Below, one piece after another: positions 1 through 8,589 of a DNA stretch of 64,000 bases; positions within the stretch are counted from its first letter, which is position 1, and every line of letters begins with the position of its first letter. The notes under the pieces are model-generated. The model ran no database searches. It was given only the letters and a program-made list of their open reading frames with translations, and was not told the origin of the DNA. The translations under genes and the position numbers were made by a program. This stretch comes from Modestobacter sp. VKM Ac-2982 (GTDB taxonomy: Bacteria > Actinomycetota > Actinomycetes > Mycobacteriales > Geodermatophilaceae). The stretch lies in NCBI RefSeq assembly GCF_026967935.1, contig NZ_JAPVBL010000005.1:320994-384993 (forward strand), given 5' to 3'.

Positions 1-1
1 C

Positions 2-994
2 GACCCCGGGACGGCGACGACCCGGCCCGCCCCCTCCGACGGCGTCTTCCCAGAGGACTTCTACTCGACCACCAACCTGGAGACCCTGGTCCGGCTGGAC
101 CGGGACTGGCTGCGGGTGCAGCAGCCGGAGATGGACTGCGGTCTGGTCGTCACCGACGGACCGGTCGTGCGCACCGTTCCGGTCAGCGACGTCCGGGCCG
201 GGGACGCCGTGGTCTGCGGCGCCCACGGCGTGCGGGTGGAGCTGCCGCCACAGGCCCCCCGCGGCGACGAGGACGACTTCGGGTTCATGTCCTCCTCGGT
301 CTCCAGCGAGAAGCCCCAGGCGCTCCTGGTGCGCCAGATCGCCGAGCGGATGCGGGAGGTCAAGGCCGCCGGGAAGCGGGTGCTGTGGGTCGGCGGCCCG
401 GCCGTGGTCCACACCGGTGCCGCGCCCGCGATGGTCCGGCTGGTGCAGGCCGGCTACGTCGACGTGCTCTTCGCCGGGAACGCGCTCGCGACCCACGACA
501 TCGAGTCCTCGCTCTTCGGGACCTCGCTCGGGGTCGACCTGGCCAAGGGCTCCGGCGTGCCGCACGGCCACGAGCACCACATCCGGGCGATCAACACCAT
601 CCGGGCAGCCGGGTCGATCGCCGCGGCGGTGGAGACCGGCGTCCTCACCGGCGGGGTCATGCACGCGATGGTGCAGGCCGGCAAGCCGTTCGTGCTGGTC
701 GGGTCGGTGCGCGACGACGGCCCGCTGCCCGACGTCATCACCGACGTCATCGACGGTCAGCGGGCGATGCGCGCCGAGCTGCCCGACGTCGGCTTCGCGA
801 TCATGGTCGCCACGATGCTGCACTCGATCGCCACCGGGAACATCCTCCCGGCGTCGGTGCCGCTGGTGTGCGTGGACATCAACCCGGCGACGGTGACCAA
901 GCTGGCCGACCGGGGCAGCGCCCAGGCGATGGGCATCGTCACCGACATCGGCCTGTTCCTGGAGCAGCTGGCCCGCGAGCTCGCCCCCGAGTGA
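2..994 (+). CDS. LOR/SDH-type ornithine cyclodeaminase-like protein (C-terminal part)
   Basis: The reading frame is open from the window edge, so the N-terminus is missing; about 330 residues are visible. The sequence resembles the LOR/SDH-associated family (TIGR00300), whose archaeal and cyanobacterial relatives include NAD-dependent ornithine cyclodeaminases turning ornithine into proline and ammonia. Visible hallmarks are a PEDFYSTTN segment near the edge, an internal KRVLWVGGPAVVHTG stretch, GHEHHIRAINTIR, and a GGVMHAMVQAG region typical of the nucleotide-binding half. A 12-bp perfect hairpin follows the stop. The enzyme activity is inferred from family only; the upstream domain that could decide it lies outside the window. 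Confidence 0.75.
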   Translation, partial: DPGTATTRPAPSDGVFPEDFYSTTNLETLVRLDRDWLRVQQPEMDCGLVVTDGPVVRTVPVSDVRAGDAVVCGAHGVRVELPPQAPRGDEDDFGFMSSSVSSEKPQALLVRQIAERMREVKAAGKRVLWVGGPAVVHTGAAPAMVRLVQAGYVDVLFAGNALATHDIESSLFGTSLGVDLAKGSGVPHGHEHHIRAINTIRAAGSIAAAVETGVLTGGVMHAMVQAGKPFVLVGSVRDDGPLPDVITDVIDGQRAMRAELPDVGFAIMVATMLHSIATGNILPASVPLVCVDINPATVTKLADRGSAQAMGIVTDIGLFLEQLARELAPE

Positions 995-1000
995 GCACCC

Positions 1001-1027
1001 GGCAGCGGGGCCGCCGGCCCCGCTGCC
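1001..1027. terminator. Bidirectional terminator-like hairpin
   Basis: Perfect 12-bp inverted repeat (GGCAGCGGGGCC and its complement) with a 3-base loop, between the stop of the ornithine cyclodeaminase-like gene and the convergent glucokinase gene. There is no U-tract, as is usual in such GC-rich genomes. Confidence 0.6.
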
Positions 1028-1062
1028 GTCCTCGCCGTCGGCCCTGCTGCTGCTCCTCGCCG

Positions 1063-2097
1063 TCAGACCTGCTGCTGGTCCTCGCCGTCGGCCACGGAGC
1101 GGCGGACCAGGTCGGCGGCGCCGACCATCCCGGCCTGCGCACCCAGCTCGGCGGCCACCACCCGCGGCCCCGGCCGGAACCCACGACCGGGCAAGGCCCG
1201 CTCCAGGCGCTCCCGGGCCGGCGCCAGCACCGTCTCGCCCAGCACGCTCACCCCGCCGCCGATCACCACCACGTCCGGGTCGAGGATCGCCGAGAGGTCG
1301 GCGATCCCCTGCCCCAGCCAGGTGCCGACCTCGCACAGCAGCTCGATCGCCAGCGGGTCACCGTCGGCCGCGGCCTGCGCCACCACCTCACCGGTGATCC
1401 GCGCGGCGTTGCCGTCCACCCGGTCGAGCAGGTCGGCCGCGGCCGCCGGGGAGTTGTCGGCCACCTCCCGCGCGGTGTGGCCCAGCGCGTTCCCGCTGGC
1501 GTACTGCTCCCAGCACCCGCGGTTGCCGCAGGCGCACAGCCGGCCGTCGGGAACCACGCGCATGTGGCCCCACTCGCCGGCAACGCCGTGCGAGCCCCGC
1601 TGCAGCCGGCCGTCGACGACGATGCCGCCGCCGATCCCGGTGCCCAGGGTGATCATCAGCATCAGGCTGCTACCGCGGGCCGCGCCGTAGCGGTACTCGG
1701 CCCAGGCCGCCGCGTCGGCGTCGTTGCCGACCCAGAGCGGGCGCTGCAGCCGGTCGGCGAGGTCCTTGCGCAGCGCCTGGTTGCGCCAGGCCAGGTGCGG
1801 GCTGAACAGCACGGTGTCCCCGGTGCGGTCGAACCAGCCGGCGGCGCCGACGCCCACGCCGACCAGCGGGTCGCCGTGTCGCTGCGCCAGCTCGTCGACC
1901 ACCGCGCAGATCGCGTCCTCGGTGGCGGTCACCGACTTGCCCGGGGTGGCCCGGCGGGCGGTGTCCAGGATCGTGCCGTCGGGTGCGACGACGCCGCCGG
2001 CCACCTTGGTGCCGCCGATGTCGATGCCCAGCGCGGGCAGCTGCGCGGCCCGGCCGGTCGCGGTCGGGCCGTGGCTCTGCAGGTCGGGGACGGTCAT
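1063..2097 (-). CDS. ROK-family glucokinase
   Basis: 344 residues. ROK sugar kinases use ATP to phosphorylate glucose in the cytoplasm. The N-terminal ATP-binding motif GIDIGGTKVAGG lies near residues 23-35, the sugar-binding GNDADAAAWAE and GTGIGGGI segments follow, and the zinc-binding signature CACGNRGCWEQYASG is intact. No N-terminal DNA-binding helix-turn-helix is present, so it is an enzyme and not a ROK repressor. The ATG overlaps the stop of the upstream gene as ATGA, so it is the last gene of a translationally coupled operon. An imperfect short tandem duplication spans the stop codon. Substrate is assigned from family and length; a fructokinase or N-acyl-sugar kinase is less likely. 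Confidence 0.88.
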   Translation of the reverse strand: MTVPDLQSHGPTATGRAAQLPALGIDIGGTKVAGGVVAPDGTILDTARRATPGKSVTATEDAICAVVDELAQRHGDPLVGVGVGAAGWFDRTGDTVLFSPHLAWRNQALRKDLADRLQRPLWVGNDADAAAWAEYRYGAARGSSLMLMITLGTGIGGGIVVDGRLQRGSHGVAGEWGHMRVVPDGRLCACGNRGCWEQYASGNALGHTAREVADNSPAAAADLLDRVDGNAARITGEVVAQAAADGDPLAIELLCEVGTWLGQGIADLSAILDPDVVVIGGGVSVLGETVLAPARERLERALPGRGFRPGPRVVAAELGAQAGMVGAADLVRRSVADGEDQQQV

Positions 2098-2567
2098 GCG
2101 ACGTCGATCCGCTGGACAGGGGCGGGGGCCGGGTGGGTCACGGTCTCCTCGGAAGGGGCTCGTGCGTCCGCGGCGCGGACGTCAGGGGCAGGGTCCTCGG
2201 ACGCGGCAGCGCTGCCGTCCGGGTTCTGGTCGGCCGCGTGGGCGCAGTTCTGCTGGGCCGCTTGGGCGCGGAGGGCGGTCGCTGCGCTGGCGAGCACGTC
2301 GGCCAGCGCCTCGACCAGGTCGGGACGGCGTCCGCGCAGCGCTGCCAGACCGGCGCAGACCGGGCACCAGCGGCAGTCCTCCGCCGTCGGGGGCGGCGTG
2401 GCCGCACCGTCGTCCTCGGGTCGGTGGGCCGGGTCGGGCCGCGGGGCAGGGGTGCCGAGCAGACCGCCCAGCACGTCGGTCAACCGCGCGCCGGGCGCGT
2501 GTTCGGCCGCCAGCCCGGCAGCCAGCCGGCGGGCCTGCTCGACCCAGTCGGGGCCGGGCGCGGTCAC
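2094..2567 (-). CDS. Small CxxCPxC protein of the ArsA/glucokinase operon
   Basis: 157 residues, GTG start overlapping the stop of the ArsA-like gene as GTGA and ending in an ATGA overlap with glucokinase. I do not recognise a characterised family. It has an N-terminal helical stretch (WVEQARRLAAGLAAEHA), a central DCRWCPVC motif that looks like half of a zinc ribbon, then a helix (RPDLVEALADVLASAATAL), and a low-complexity Ala/Pro/Glu-rich tail. Coupling on both sides argues it is a real gene working with the ArsA-like ATPase. Function unknown. Confidence 0.8.
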   Translation of the reverse strand: MTAPGPDWVEQARRLAAGLAAEHAPGARLTDVLGGLLGTPAPRPDPAHRPEDDGAATPPPTAEDCRWCPVCAGLAALRGRRPDLVEALADVLASAATALRAQAAQQNCAHAADQNPDGSAAASEDPAPDVRAADARAPSEETVTHPAPAPVQRIDVA

Positions 2568-3745
2568 GTCCCGCTCCCCTCGGCCGGCGCACCCGCCGCG
2601 GCACCGGCGGCCAGCAGCCCGGCCGGCCACTGCTCCGGGTCGGGGACGAAGCGGACCTCCAGCACCGCGCGGGCCGTGCCCGGCTCGGTCAGCGACCCGC
2701 CGGAGATCGTGCACCGGCGCACCAGGGCGTCCAGCGCGAGCGACCGGCGTGCCCCGGCGGCGGTGACCACCAGGTCGTCGGCCCAGCGGGTGAGCTCGAC
2801 CTCGCCACGGCGGGCGAAGGGCAGCGGCACGTCCAGCAGCCACTCGCCGTCCACCCGGCGGGGCGCGGCCTGCGCCAGCGGCTGCAGTGCGGTCTCGGGC
2901 ACCGCGGCGTCCAGCGCGAGCAGGTCGGCGACGGTGGTCGGCGCGACGGCGGCCTCGGCGACCTCCTGCACCGGGTCCAGCAGCGCGCGCACCGAGCGCA
3001 CCGACTGCTCCTGCACCGCGGCCCGCTGCTGCCACCACTCCCCCGGCCCGGCCGGCAGCAGCCGGGCGACGGTGACCGAGGCGATCCGCTGCCCGAGGAC
3101 GCCCAGCGCGGTCGCCGTGTGCTGGAGGTGGTCGGCGGCCGCTGCGTCGGGGCGCAGCACCAGGTGGACGGCGGTGCGGGCCGGGTCGGCCAACGGCACG
3201 GCGTCCAGCAGCTCCTCCGTCGCGGCGGCACCGGCGAGCAATCCGGCGGTGACGCCGGCGCGGCCTGCGGTGGCGGCCGCCCGCAGCGTGGCGAGCACCC
3301 GGAGCCGGGTGGGCGCGGCCTGCGCCAGCCACCACCGCAGCGCCCCCGGGAGGCCGACCAGCGCCGTCGCCGCCACCGTCGGACCGGGGTCCAGCACGAC
3401 GACGTCGACGTCCTCGGCGCGGAGGTGCCCGGCCAGGGCGGTGAGCAACGCGAACTCCGCGACGCCGGGCAGTGGGACGACCGAGGTCGCCGGTGGCACG
3501 GTGAGCAGGGGCAGCGCCCCGGACAGCTGCCCGGCGTGCCGGGCCCACAGCTCCTCCAGCGCAGGCTGCGGCGCGGCGACGTCGACGGTCACCCGGTCGG
3601 GGAGGTCGGCGATCCCGGCCGGCTGACCGGTGAGCAGCACGCACCGGGAGCCGGCCGCGGCGAGCCGAGCGGCGGTGGCCGCGGCGACGGTGGAGCTGCC
3701 GGCGCCACCGGGGCCGGTGACGAGGAGGACCTGCACGGCGCCCAT
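2564..3745 (-). CDS. ArsA/GET3-like ATPase with degenerate P-loop
   Basis: 393 residues. The fold pattern is that of the ArsA/GET3/MinD ATPase group: an N-terminal beta strand and P-loop (VLLVTGPGGAGSSTVAAATA), an internal VDVVVLDPGPT segment in the position of the switch region, and a C-terminal ArsA-HSP20-like domain (WLLDVPLPFARRGEVELTRWADDLVV). Both lysines of the usual deviant Walker A (KGGxGKT/S) are replaced, by Pro and Ser, so ATP hydrolysis is doubtful. It starts one base inside the stop of the SRPBCC gene and its stop overlaps the next GTG. The mycobacterial counterpart in this position is Rv2184c (recalled). The role is unknown in any actinobacterium I can name. Confidence 0.82.
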   Translation of the reverse strand: MGAVQVLLVTGPGGAGSSTVAAATAARLAAAGSRCVLLTGQPAGIADLPDRVTVDVAAPQPALEELWARHAGQLSGALPLLTVPPATSVVPLPGVAEFALLTALAGHLRAEDVDVVVLDPGPTVAATALVGLPGALRWWLAQAAPTRLRVLATLRAAATAGRAGVTAGLLAGAAATEELLDAVPLADPARTAVHLVLRPDAAAADHLQHTATALGVLGQRIASVTVARLLPAGPGEWWQQRAAVQEQSVRSVRALLDPVQEVAEAAVAPTTVADLLALDAAVPETALQPLAQAAPRRVDGEWLLDVPLPFARRGEVELTRWADDLVVTAAGARRSLALDALVRRCTISGGSLTEPGTARAVLEVRFVPDPEQWPAGLLAAGAAAGAPAEGSGT

Positions 3746-4176
3746 CAGCCCTCGACGCGCTTCTTGAGCTCCTTGAGCGCGGTGTCGAGGATGACCTTCT
3801 CGGCCTTGCGCTTGATCATCCCGAGCATCGGGATCGACAGGTCGATGGTGATCGAGTACGTGACGGTGGTGCGGCCACCGGACTCGGCCAGGGAGTAGGA
3901 GCCGTCCTGCTGCTTCTGCATCTGACCCTGCACCAGGGTCCAGTCGACGCGGCGGTCGTCGTCCCAGGTGTAGTCCAGGACGTAGTCGTCCTGGACCGCA
4001 CCGGCGTCGAGCACGAAGTGCACCCGGCGGGCCCGGCCGTCCGCCCCGGTCTCCAGCACCTCCACCTGCTTGGCTGCCGACACCCACGACGGGTAGGCCG
4101 GGAAGTCGGCGATCACGGCCATGACCTCGGCCGCAGGCGCGTCGACGACGATCGACTGGGTGGACTGGTCAGCCAT
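3745..4176 (-). CDS. SRPBCC (polyketide cyclase/START-like) family protein
   Basis: 143 residues, the usual size for a single SRPBCC hydrophobic-ligand-binding domain: N-terminal strand SIVVDAPAAEVMAVIADFPAYPSWV, a central antiparallel sheet, and the long C-terminal helix (MIKRKAEKVILDTALKELKKRVEG) that closes the cavity. It is the first gene of the four-gene operon leading to glucokinase. A TACCCT box at 4184-4189 sits exactly 7 bases upstream of the ATG with no Shine-Dalgarno sequence, suggesting a leaderless transcript. The ligand is unknown; its position next to an acyl-CoA ligase and an ArsA-like protein (as for Rv2185c) hints at lipid handling, but that is inference. Confidence 0.88.
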   Translation of the reverse strand: MADQSTQSIVVDAPAAEVMAVIADFPAYPSWVSAAKQVEVLETGADGRARRVHFVLDAGAVQDDYVLDYTWDDDRRVDWTLVQGQMQKQQDGSYSLAESGGRTTVTYSITIDLSIPMLGMIKRKAEKVILDTALKELKKRVEG

Positions 4177-4275
4177 GGGGCGGAGGGTAGTCGCTGCCCA
4201 CCTCCGACCCGGCCTCCTCCCGGGCCACCTGCCCCGTCCGGGGCCGCTCGGCTACTGCGCGGTGGCCGAGCGGAC

Positions 4276-4302
4276 TAGATTGGGTGCCGGACCCTGGTCC
4301 GG
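4276..4302 (+). promoter_or_regulatory. Promoter and palindromic operator candidate of the acyl-CoA ligase gene
   Basis: A TAGATT -10-like box at 4276-4281 predicts a start site near 4288. The perfect inverted repeat CCGGACC-CT-GGTCCGG at 4287-4302 covers that start site, the classic place for a repressor operator. The leader to the GTG at 4351 is about 60 bases and contains an AGAGGA ribosome binding site. Confidence 0.45.
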
Positions 4303-4350
4303 AGCGGCGGGGCGACGGAGCCCCCGACCGGCCAGGACAGAGAGGACGGC

Positions 4351-6144
4351 GTGCGCGAACTGAGCGTTCCCCCCACCGCCAGCGTGGGACCCGAAGACGC
4401 CCTGACGGACATGGTCGCCACCAACGCGGCCGAGCACCCCGACGAGGTCGGGCTGCGCCGCCAACAGGCCGGTCAGTGGGTCGACGTCACCTACGCGGAG
4501 TTCGCCGCCGAGGTCTCCGGTGTCGCCAAGGGGCTGATCGCCGGTGGCGTGCAGGCCGGCGACCGGGTCGGGCTGATGGCCCGGACCCGCTACGAGTGGA
4601 CCGTCCTGGACTACGCGATCTGGACCGCCGGCGCCGTCGTCGTCCCGATGTACGAGACCTCCAGCGCCGACCAGGTGGCCTGGATCCTCTCCGACTCCAG
4701 CGCTCGCGCGGTCGTGGTGGAGAGCGCCGAGCACGCCGCGACCGTCGAGTCCGTGCGCTCCGAGTCCCCCGAGCTGGGCCCGGTCTGGGTGATCGACGAC
4801 GGCGGGCTGGACACCCTGACCGCCGCCGGCGCCGACGTGCCCGACAGCGAGCTGACCGCCCGCCGGGCCACCCTCTCCGCCGACAGCCTGGCCACGCTGA
4901 TCTACACCAGCGGCACCACCGGCCGGCCCAAGGGCTGCGAGCTCACCCACGCCAACTTCCTGTTCGAGATCCGCAACGGCATGACCCTGCTCAGCCGGTT
5001 CATGAACGCCGACGGGTCGCTGCTGCTGTTCATCCCGCTGGCGCACGTGCTGGCCCGCGTCCTGCAGGTGGGCGCGCTCAACACCCGCACGGTCATCGGA
5101 CACACCCCCGACCTCAAGGACCTGGTCGGGGACCTCGGCCGGTTCCAGCCCACGTTCGTGCTGGCCGTGCCCCGGGTCTTCGAGAAGGTGTTCAACGGCG
5201 CCAAGGCCAAGGCCGAGGGCGACGGCAAGGGCAAGGTCTTCGACCGGGCCGCCCAGGTGGCCGTCGACTGGTCGCGGGCACAGGACACCGGCGGCCCGGG
5301 ACTGGCCCTGCGGGTGCAGCACGCGCTGTTCGACCGGCTGGTCTACGGCAAGCTGCGGGCGGCCCTCGGCGGACGCTGCGCCGGCGCCATCTCCGGCGGC
5401 GCCCCGCTGGGCGAGAGACTCGGCCACTTCTTCCGGGGCATCGGCGTGACGATCTTCGAGGGCTACGGCCTGACCGAGACCACCGCCGCCGCCGCGGTCA
5501 ACCACGACGCGGCGCTGCGCATCGGCACCGTCGGGCGCCCGCTGCCCGGGGTCGACGCGGCGATCGCCGACGACGGCGAGGTGCTGCTGCGCGGCGGGAT
5601 CGTCATGCGCGGCTACTGGAAGAACGAGAAGGCCACCGCGGAGGCCATCGACGCCGACGGCTGGTTCCACACCGGCGACCTCGGTGAGCTCGACGCCCAG
5701 GGCTTCCTCAAGATCACCGGGCGGAAGAAGGAGATCCTGGTGACCGCGGGCGGCAAGAACGTCGCCCCCGCCGTGCTCGAGGACAGGCTGCGGGCGCACA
5801 AGCTGGTCAGCCAGTGCGTCGTCGTGGGCGACCAGCGGCCCTTCATCGCCGCCCTGGTCACGCTGGACGCCGAGGCCCTGCCCGCGTGGCTGAAGGCCCA
5901 GGGCAAGGACGCCTCGCTCACGCCCGAGCAGCTGCGCGACGACCCCGAGCTGCTGGCCGAGCTGGACACTGCGGTCGCCGAGGCGAACAAGGCCGTCTCG
6001 CAGGCCGAGGCGATCAAGAAGTTCCGGGTGCTCGGCGACGACTTCACCGAGGACAACGGCACCCTCACCCCGAGCCTGAAGCTCAAGCGGGCCGTGGTGA
6101 TGAAGGAGTTCGGCGCCGAGGTCGAGGCCCTCTACGCCCGGTAG
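4351..6144 (+). CDS. Long-chain fatty-acid CoA ligase (FadD15-like)
   Basis: 597 residues, GTG start preceded by AGAGGA. Adenylate-forming enzyme that activates long-chain fatty acids to acyl-CoA through an acyl-AMP intermediate. The AMP-binding motif YTSGTTGRPKG is at residues 185-195, the EGYGLTETT motif lies near 369-377, the ATP/AMP-binding TGDLGELD follows, and the hinge plus catalytic lysine region is GRKKEILVTAGGKNVAP. The length and the terminal SLKLKR segment fit bacterial long-chain synthetases. It lies divergent to the SRPBCC operon and convergent to the PimB gene, as fadD15 does in mycobacteria (recalled). A palindrome overlaps its predicted start site. Confidence 0.92.
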   Translation: MRELSVPPTASVGPEDALTDMVATNAAEHPDEVGLRRQQAGQWVDVTYAEFAAEVSGVAKGLIAGGVQAGDRVGLMARTRYEWTVLDYAIWTAGAVVVPMYETSSADQVAWILSDSSARAVVVESAEHAATVESVRSESPELGPVWVIDDGGLDTLTAAGADVPDSELTARRATLSADSLATLIYTSGTTGRPKGCELTHANFLFEIRNGMTLLSRFMNADGSLLLFIPLAHVLARVLQVGALNTRTVIGHTPDLKDLVGDLGRFQPTFVLAVPRVFEKVFNGAKAKAEGDGKGKVFDRAAQVAVDWSRAQDTGGPGLALRVQHALFDRLVYGKLRAALGGRCAGAISGGAPLGERLGHFFRGIGVTIFEGYGLTETTAAAAVNHDAALRIGTVGRPLPGVDAAIADDGEVLLRGGIVMRGYWKNEKATAEAIDADGWFHTGDLGELDAQGFLKITGRKKEILVTAGGKNVAPAVLEDRLRAHKLVSQCVVVGDQRPFIAALVTLDAEALPAWLKAQGKDASLTPEQLRDDPELLAELDTAVAEANKAVSQAEAIKKFRVLGDDFTEDNGTLTPSLKLKRAVVMKEFGAEVEALYAR

Positions 6145-6175
6145 CACCTGGCAGCCGGCCTGTTCGGCCCCGCGC

Positions 6176-7309
6176 TCAGGGCGCGGGGTCGAGCACGTCG
6201 GCGAAGGTGGACGCGATCGTCGTCCAGGACCACCGTTGCTCCACCCACGCCCGGCCGGCTGCGCCCATCGCCCGGGCGCGTGCCGGGTCAGCCAGCAGGT
6301 CGGCCAGCACACCCGCGACCGCGGCGGGTGACCGCGGGTCCACGACGTGCCCGGTCACCCCGTCCTGCACGGTCTCCGGCGCCCCGCCCGAGGTGCCGGC
6401 GACGACCGGCCGGCCACCGGCGGCCGCCTCCAGGAACACCATGCCCAGCCCCTCGACGTCCAGCCCACCGCGGCGTGTGCGGCACGGCATGGCGAACACG
6501 TCCCCGGCCGCGTAGTGCGCCGGCAGGTCCGCCGGTGCCACTCCCCCGGTCAGGACGACCGATCCGGCCAGCCCCCGGGCCGCGACCCTGCGTCGCAGCG
6601 CCGGCTCCAGCGGGCCGCCGCCGACCAGCAGCAGCTTCGCCCGGGGGTGCCGGGCCAGCACCTGCAGCCAGCCCTCGACCAGCACGTCCTGCCCCTTGCG
6701 CGGCACCAGCCGGGAGACGCAGACCACGACCGGGTCGGACCCGAGGCCGTACCGGGCGCGGACGGCGGCCCCGTCGGCGTCCGGGGTGAACCGGTCGACG
6801 TCAACCCCGGGCGAGAGCTGGACCAGCTGCGTGCGGTCCCCCAGCGCCGGGGCCAGCCGACCGTGGGTGTACTCGCTGATGTAGGTGAGCACGTCCAGGC
6901 CGGCGGCGATGCGCTGCAGGAGCTGCCGGGCCGCGGGCAGCGCCACCCAGCCGGTCTCGTGGCCGTGCGTGGCCCCGACCAGCCGCTCGACCCCGGCCCG
7001 GCGCAGCGCCGGCGCCAGCAGCCCCAGCGGTGCGGCGGCACCGAAGAACGCCGTCCGGCAGCCGTGCTCGCGGGCCAGCCGGGCGGCCGTCCGGGCGGTT
7101 CCCGGCGTCGGCAGCAGCATGCCGGTGGGCGCCCGCACCACCGGGTAGGGCAGCGCGGCGTCGTAAACGGCCGAGCCGGGATGGTCCGAGGCCAGCACGA
7201 CCAGCGACTCCGGCGGCCGGGTGGCCAGCAGGGCGGCGACGAAGGTCTGGATGCCGCCCTGCCGGGGCGGGAAGTCGTTGGTGACGACCAGCGTGCGACC
7301 TCCGCTCAC
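6176..7309 (-). CDS. pimB: GDP-mannose-dependent mannosyltransferase PimB-like (GT4)
   Basis: 377 residues, close to mycobacterial PimB' (about 385). This GT-B enzyme adds the second mannose to phosphatidylinositol monomannoside on the cytoplasmic face of the membrane. The N-terminal LVVTNDFPPRQGGIQTFV is the signature of the PimB group; the C-terminal half has VSRLVPRKGQDVLVEGW, LLLVGGGPLEP and the donor-binding EGLGMVFLEAAAGGRPVVAG. The GTG start overlaps the stop of the M48 protease as GTGA, so it is the second gene of that transcript. The conserved position next to fadD15 supports the symbol. Other GT4 mannosyltransferases cannot be excluded by sequence alone. Confidence 0.85.
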   Translation of the reverse strand: MSGGRTLVVTNDFPPRQGGIQTFVAALLATRPPESLVVLASDHPGSAVYDAALPYPVVRAPTGMLLPTPGTARTAARLAREHGCRTAFFGAAAPLGLLAPALRRAGVERLVGATHGHETGWVALPAARQLLQRIAAGLDVLTYISEYTHGRLAPALGDRTQLVQLSPGVDVDRFTPDADGAAVRARYGLGSDPVVVCVSRLVPRKGQDVLVEGWLQVLARHPRAKLLLVGGGPLEPALRRRVAARGLAGSVVLTGGVAPADLPAHYAAGDVFAMPCRTRRGGLDVEGLGMVFLEAAAGGRPVVAGTSGGAPETVQDGVTGHVVDPRSPAAVAGVLADLLADPARARAMGAAGRAWVEQRWSWTTIASTFADVLDPAP

Positions 7310-8589
7310 CGGTCGCGCACCGCCACCCAGTCGGCGGCGAAGGCGATCCGCTGCGGCGCCGTGGGGTGCGACCCGAAGACCCAGTGCCAGATCGCGGGCG
7401 GATCGGGGTCGTTGAGGTTGGCGCCCCCCAGGGCCTGCTGCACCGCCACGAACGAGTCCGCGTCCTCGGTCAGGTCGAGCGCGTGCAGGTCCGCCCGTGC
7501 CTCGATGTGCCGGGAGACCAGGTTCTGCACCGGCGTCGAGGCCAGGGTGCCGAGGGAGAGCAACAGCAGCAGCAGGCCCACCACCGCCCCCTCCCCGGGG
7601 CCCTCCGCGCCGGCCCGGCGGAGCAGCGGGGTCGAGCCGAGCAGCCAGCCCAGCAGCGCGACGCCCGCCCCGGCGCCCAGCGCCCCGATCAACGTGCCGG
7701 TGAGGACGTCGTCGTTGGCCACGTGCCCGAGCTCGTGGGCGGTGATCGAGACGATCTCCTCGTCGGGCCGCTGGTCCAGCAACGTGTCGTAGACGACGAT
7801 CCGCCGGGTGGAGCCGAAGCCGGAGACGTAGGCGTTCAGCGCGGTGGTGCGCCGGCTGGCGTCGGCGACCAGCACGTCGTCGACCGGCGAGCCGCTGCGC
7901 TCGGCGAGCTCGATCAGCTCCGTGCGCAGCGGGCCGGCCGGCATGGACTCGAAGCGGTTGAAGGCCGGCTCGAACACCAGGGGGTACAGGAACGACCCGA
8001 CGACGACCAACGATGCGGCTGCCGCACCCGCCCACGCCCACCACGTGCGTGGGGTCCGCCGGGCGAGAGCCACGAGCGCCAGCAGACCCAGTGCGGTCAG
8101 CCCGGCGGAGATGGCGAAGGACGTGGCGACGTCACGCGCCCACAGGTCCCACCCCCGCGTGGACAGGCCGTAGCGGCGCCGCACCACCTCGCCGTAGGCG
8201 GTCAGCGGCAGGGTCACCAGCCGGCCGACGAGCAGGATCACGATCGAGCCGAGCAGCACCTGCCACACCCAGCCACCGCCCAGCGGACGGGCGACGGTCC
8301 GGGCGGTCGCCGCGCCGGCCCGGGTGAGCCCGAAGACCGCCGAGACGAGCAGGCTCAGCACCAGGGCCGTCAGCGAGGCCGGGCGCAGCGCCGCGGCGAA
8401 GGCCTCGGCCCGGGTCACCTGCTCCGGGTCGAAGGCGGCGCCCGGGTCGACGGGGGTGCGGCCCCCCGGCGGCACCGGCAGCACGTCCCACGGGGTGGCC
8501 ACCACGATCACGACGACCAGGGCGGCGCCGAGGACCGCGGCCACGAACAGAGCGGCGCGCCGCGACCCGGCGGCTCCTCCCCGGCTCAT
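7306..8589 (-). CDS. M48-family (Ste24-like) membrane zinc metallopeptidase
   Basis: 427 residues. Integral membrane protease with a zinc site on the cytoplasmic side: the HELGH motif is at residues 285-289, and the downstream EARAD acidic segment supplies the third ligand. At least five hydrophobic segments are visible, including residues 11-31, 71-87, 108-122, 157-175 and 186-204, with more after the active site. The C-terminal HPTAPQRIAFA motif is typical of Ste24/HtpX-like enzymes. Its ATG overlaps the stop of an 11-residue leaderless upstream ORF, and its stop overlaps the start of pimB. The substrate is not known; prenylated-protein processing is unlikely in bacteria. Confidence 0.88.
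   Translation of the reverse strand: MSRGGAAGSRRAALFVAAVLGAALVVVIVVATPWDVLPVPPGGRTPVDPGAAFDPEQVTRAEAFAAALRPASLTALVLSLLVSAVFGLTRAGAATARTVARPLGGGWVWQVLLGSIVILLVGRLVTLPLTAYGEVVRRRYGLSTRGWDLWARDVATSFAISAGLTALGLLALVALARRTPRTWWAWAGAAAASLVVVGSFLYPLVFEPAFNRFESMPAGPLRTELIELAERSGSPVDDVLVADASRRTTALNAYVSGFGSTRRIVVYDTLLDQRPDEEIVSITAHELGHVANDDVLTGTLIGALGAGAGVALLGWLLGSTPLLRRAGAEGPGEGAVVGLLLLLLSLGTLASTPVQNLVSRHIEARADLHALDLTEDADSFVAVQQALGGANLNDPDPPAIWHWVFGSHPTAPQRIAFAADWVAVRDR

Noticed and set aside
385-2766. Very long open frame of nearly 800 codons opposite the glucokinase operon
   Set aside because: It is a GC-rich shadow of three real minus-strand genes with recognisable motifs and coupled starts; the shadow protein is Arg/Pro/Gly-rich with no domain.
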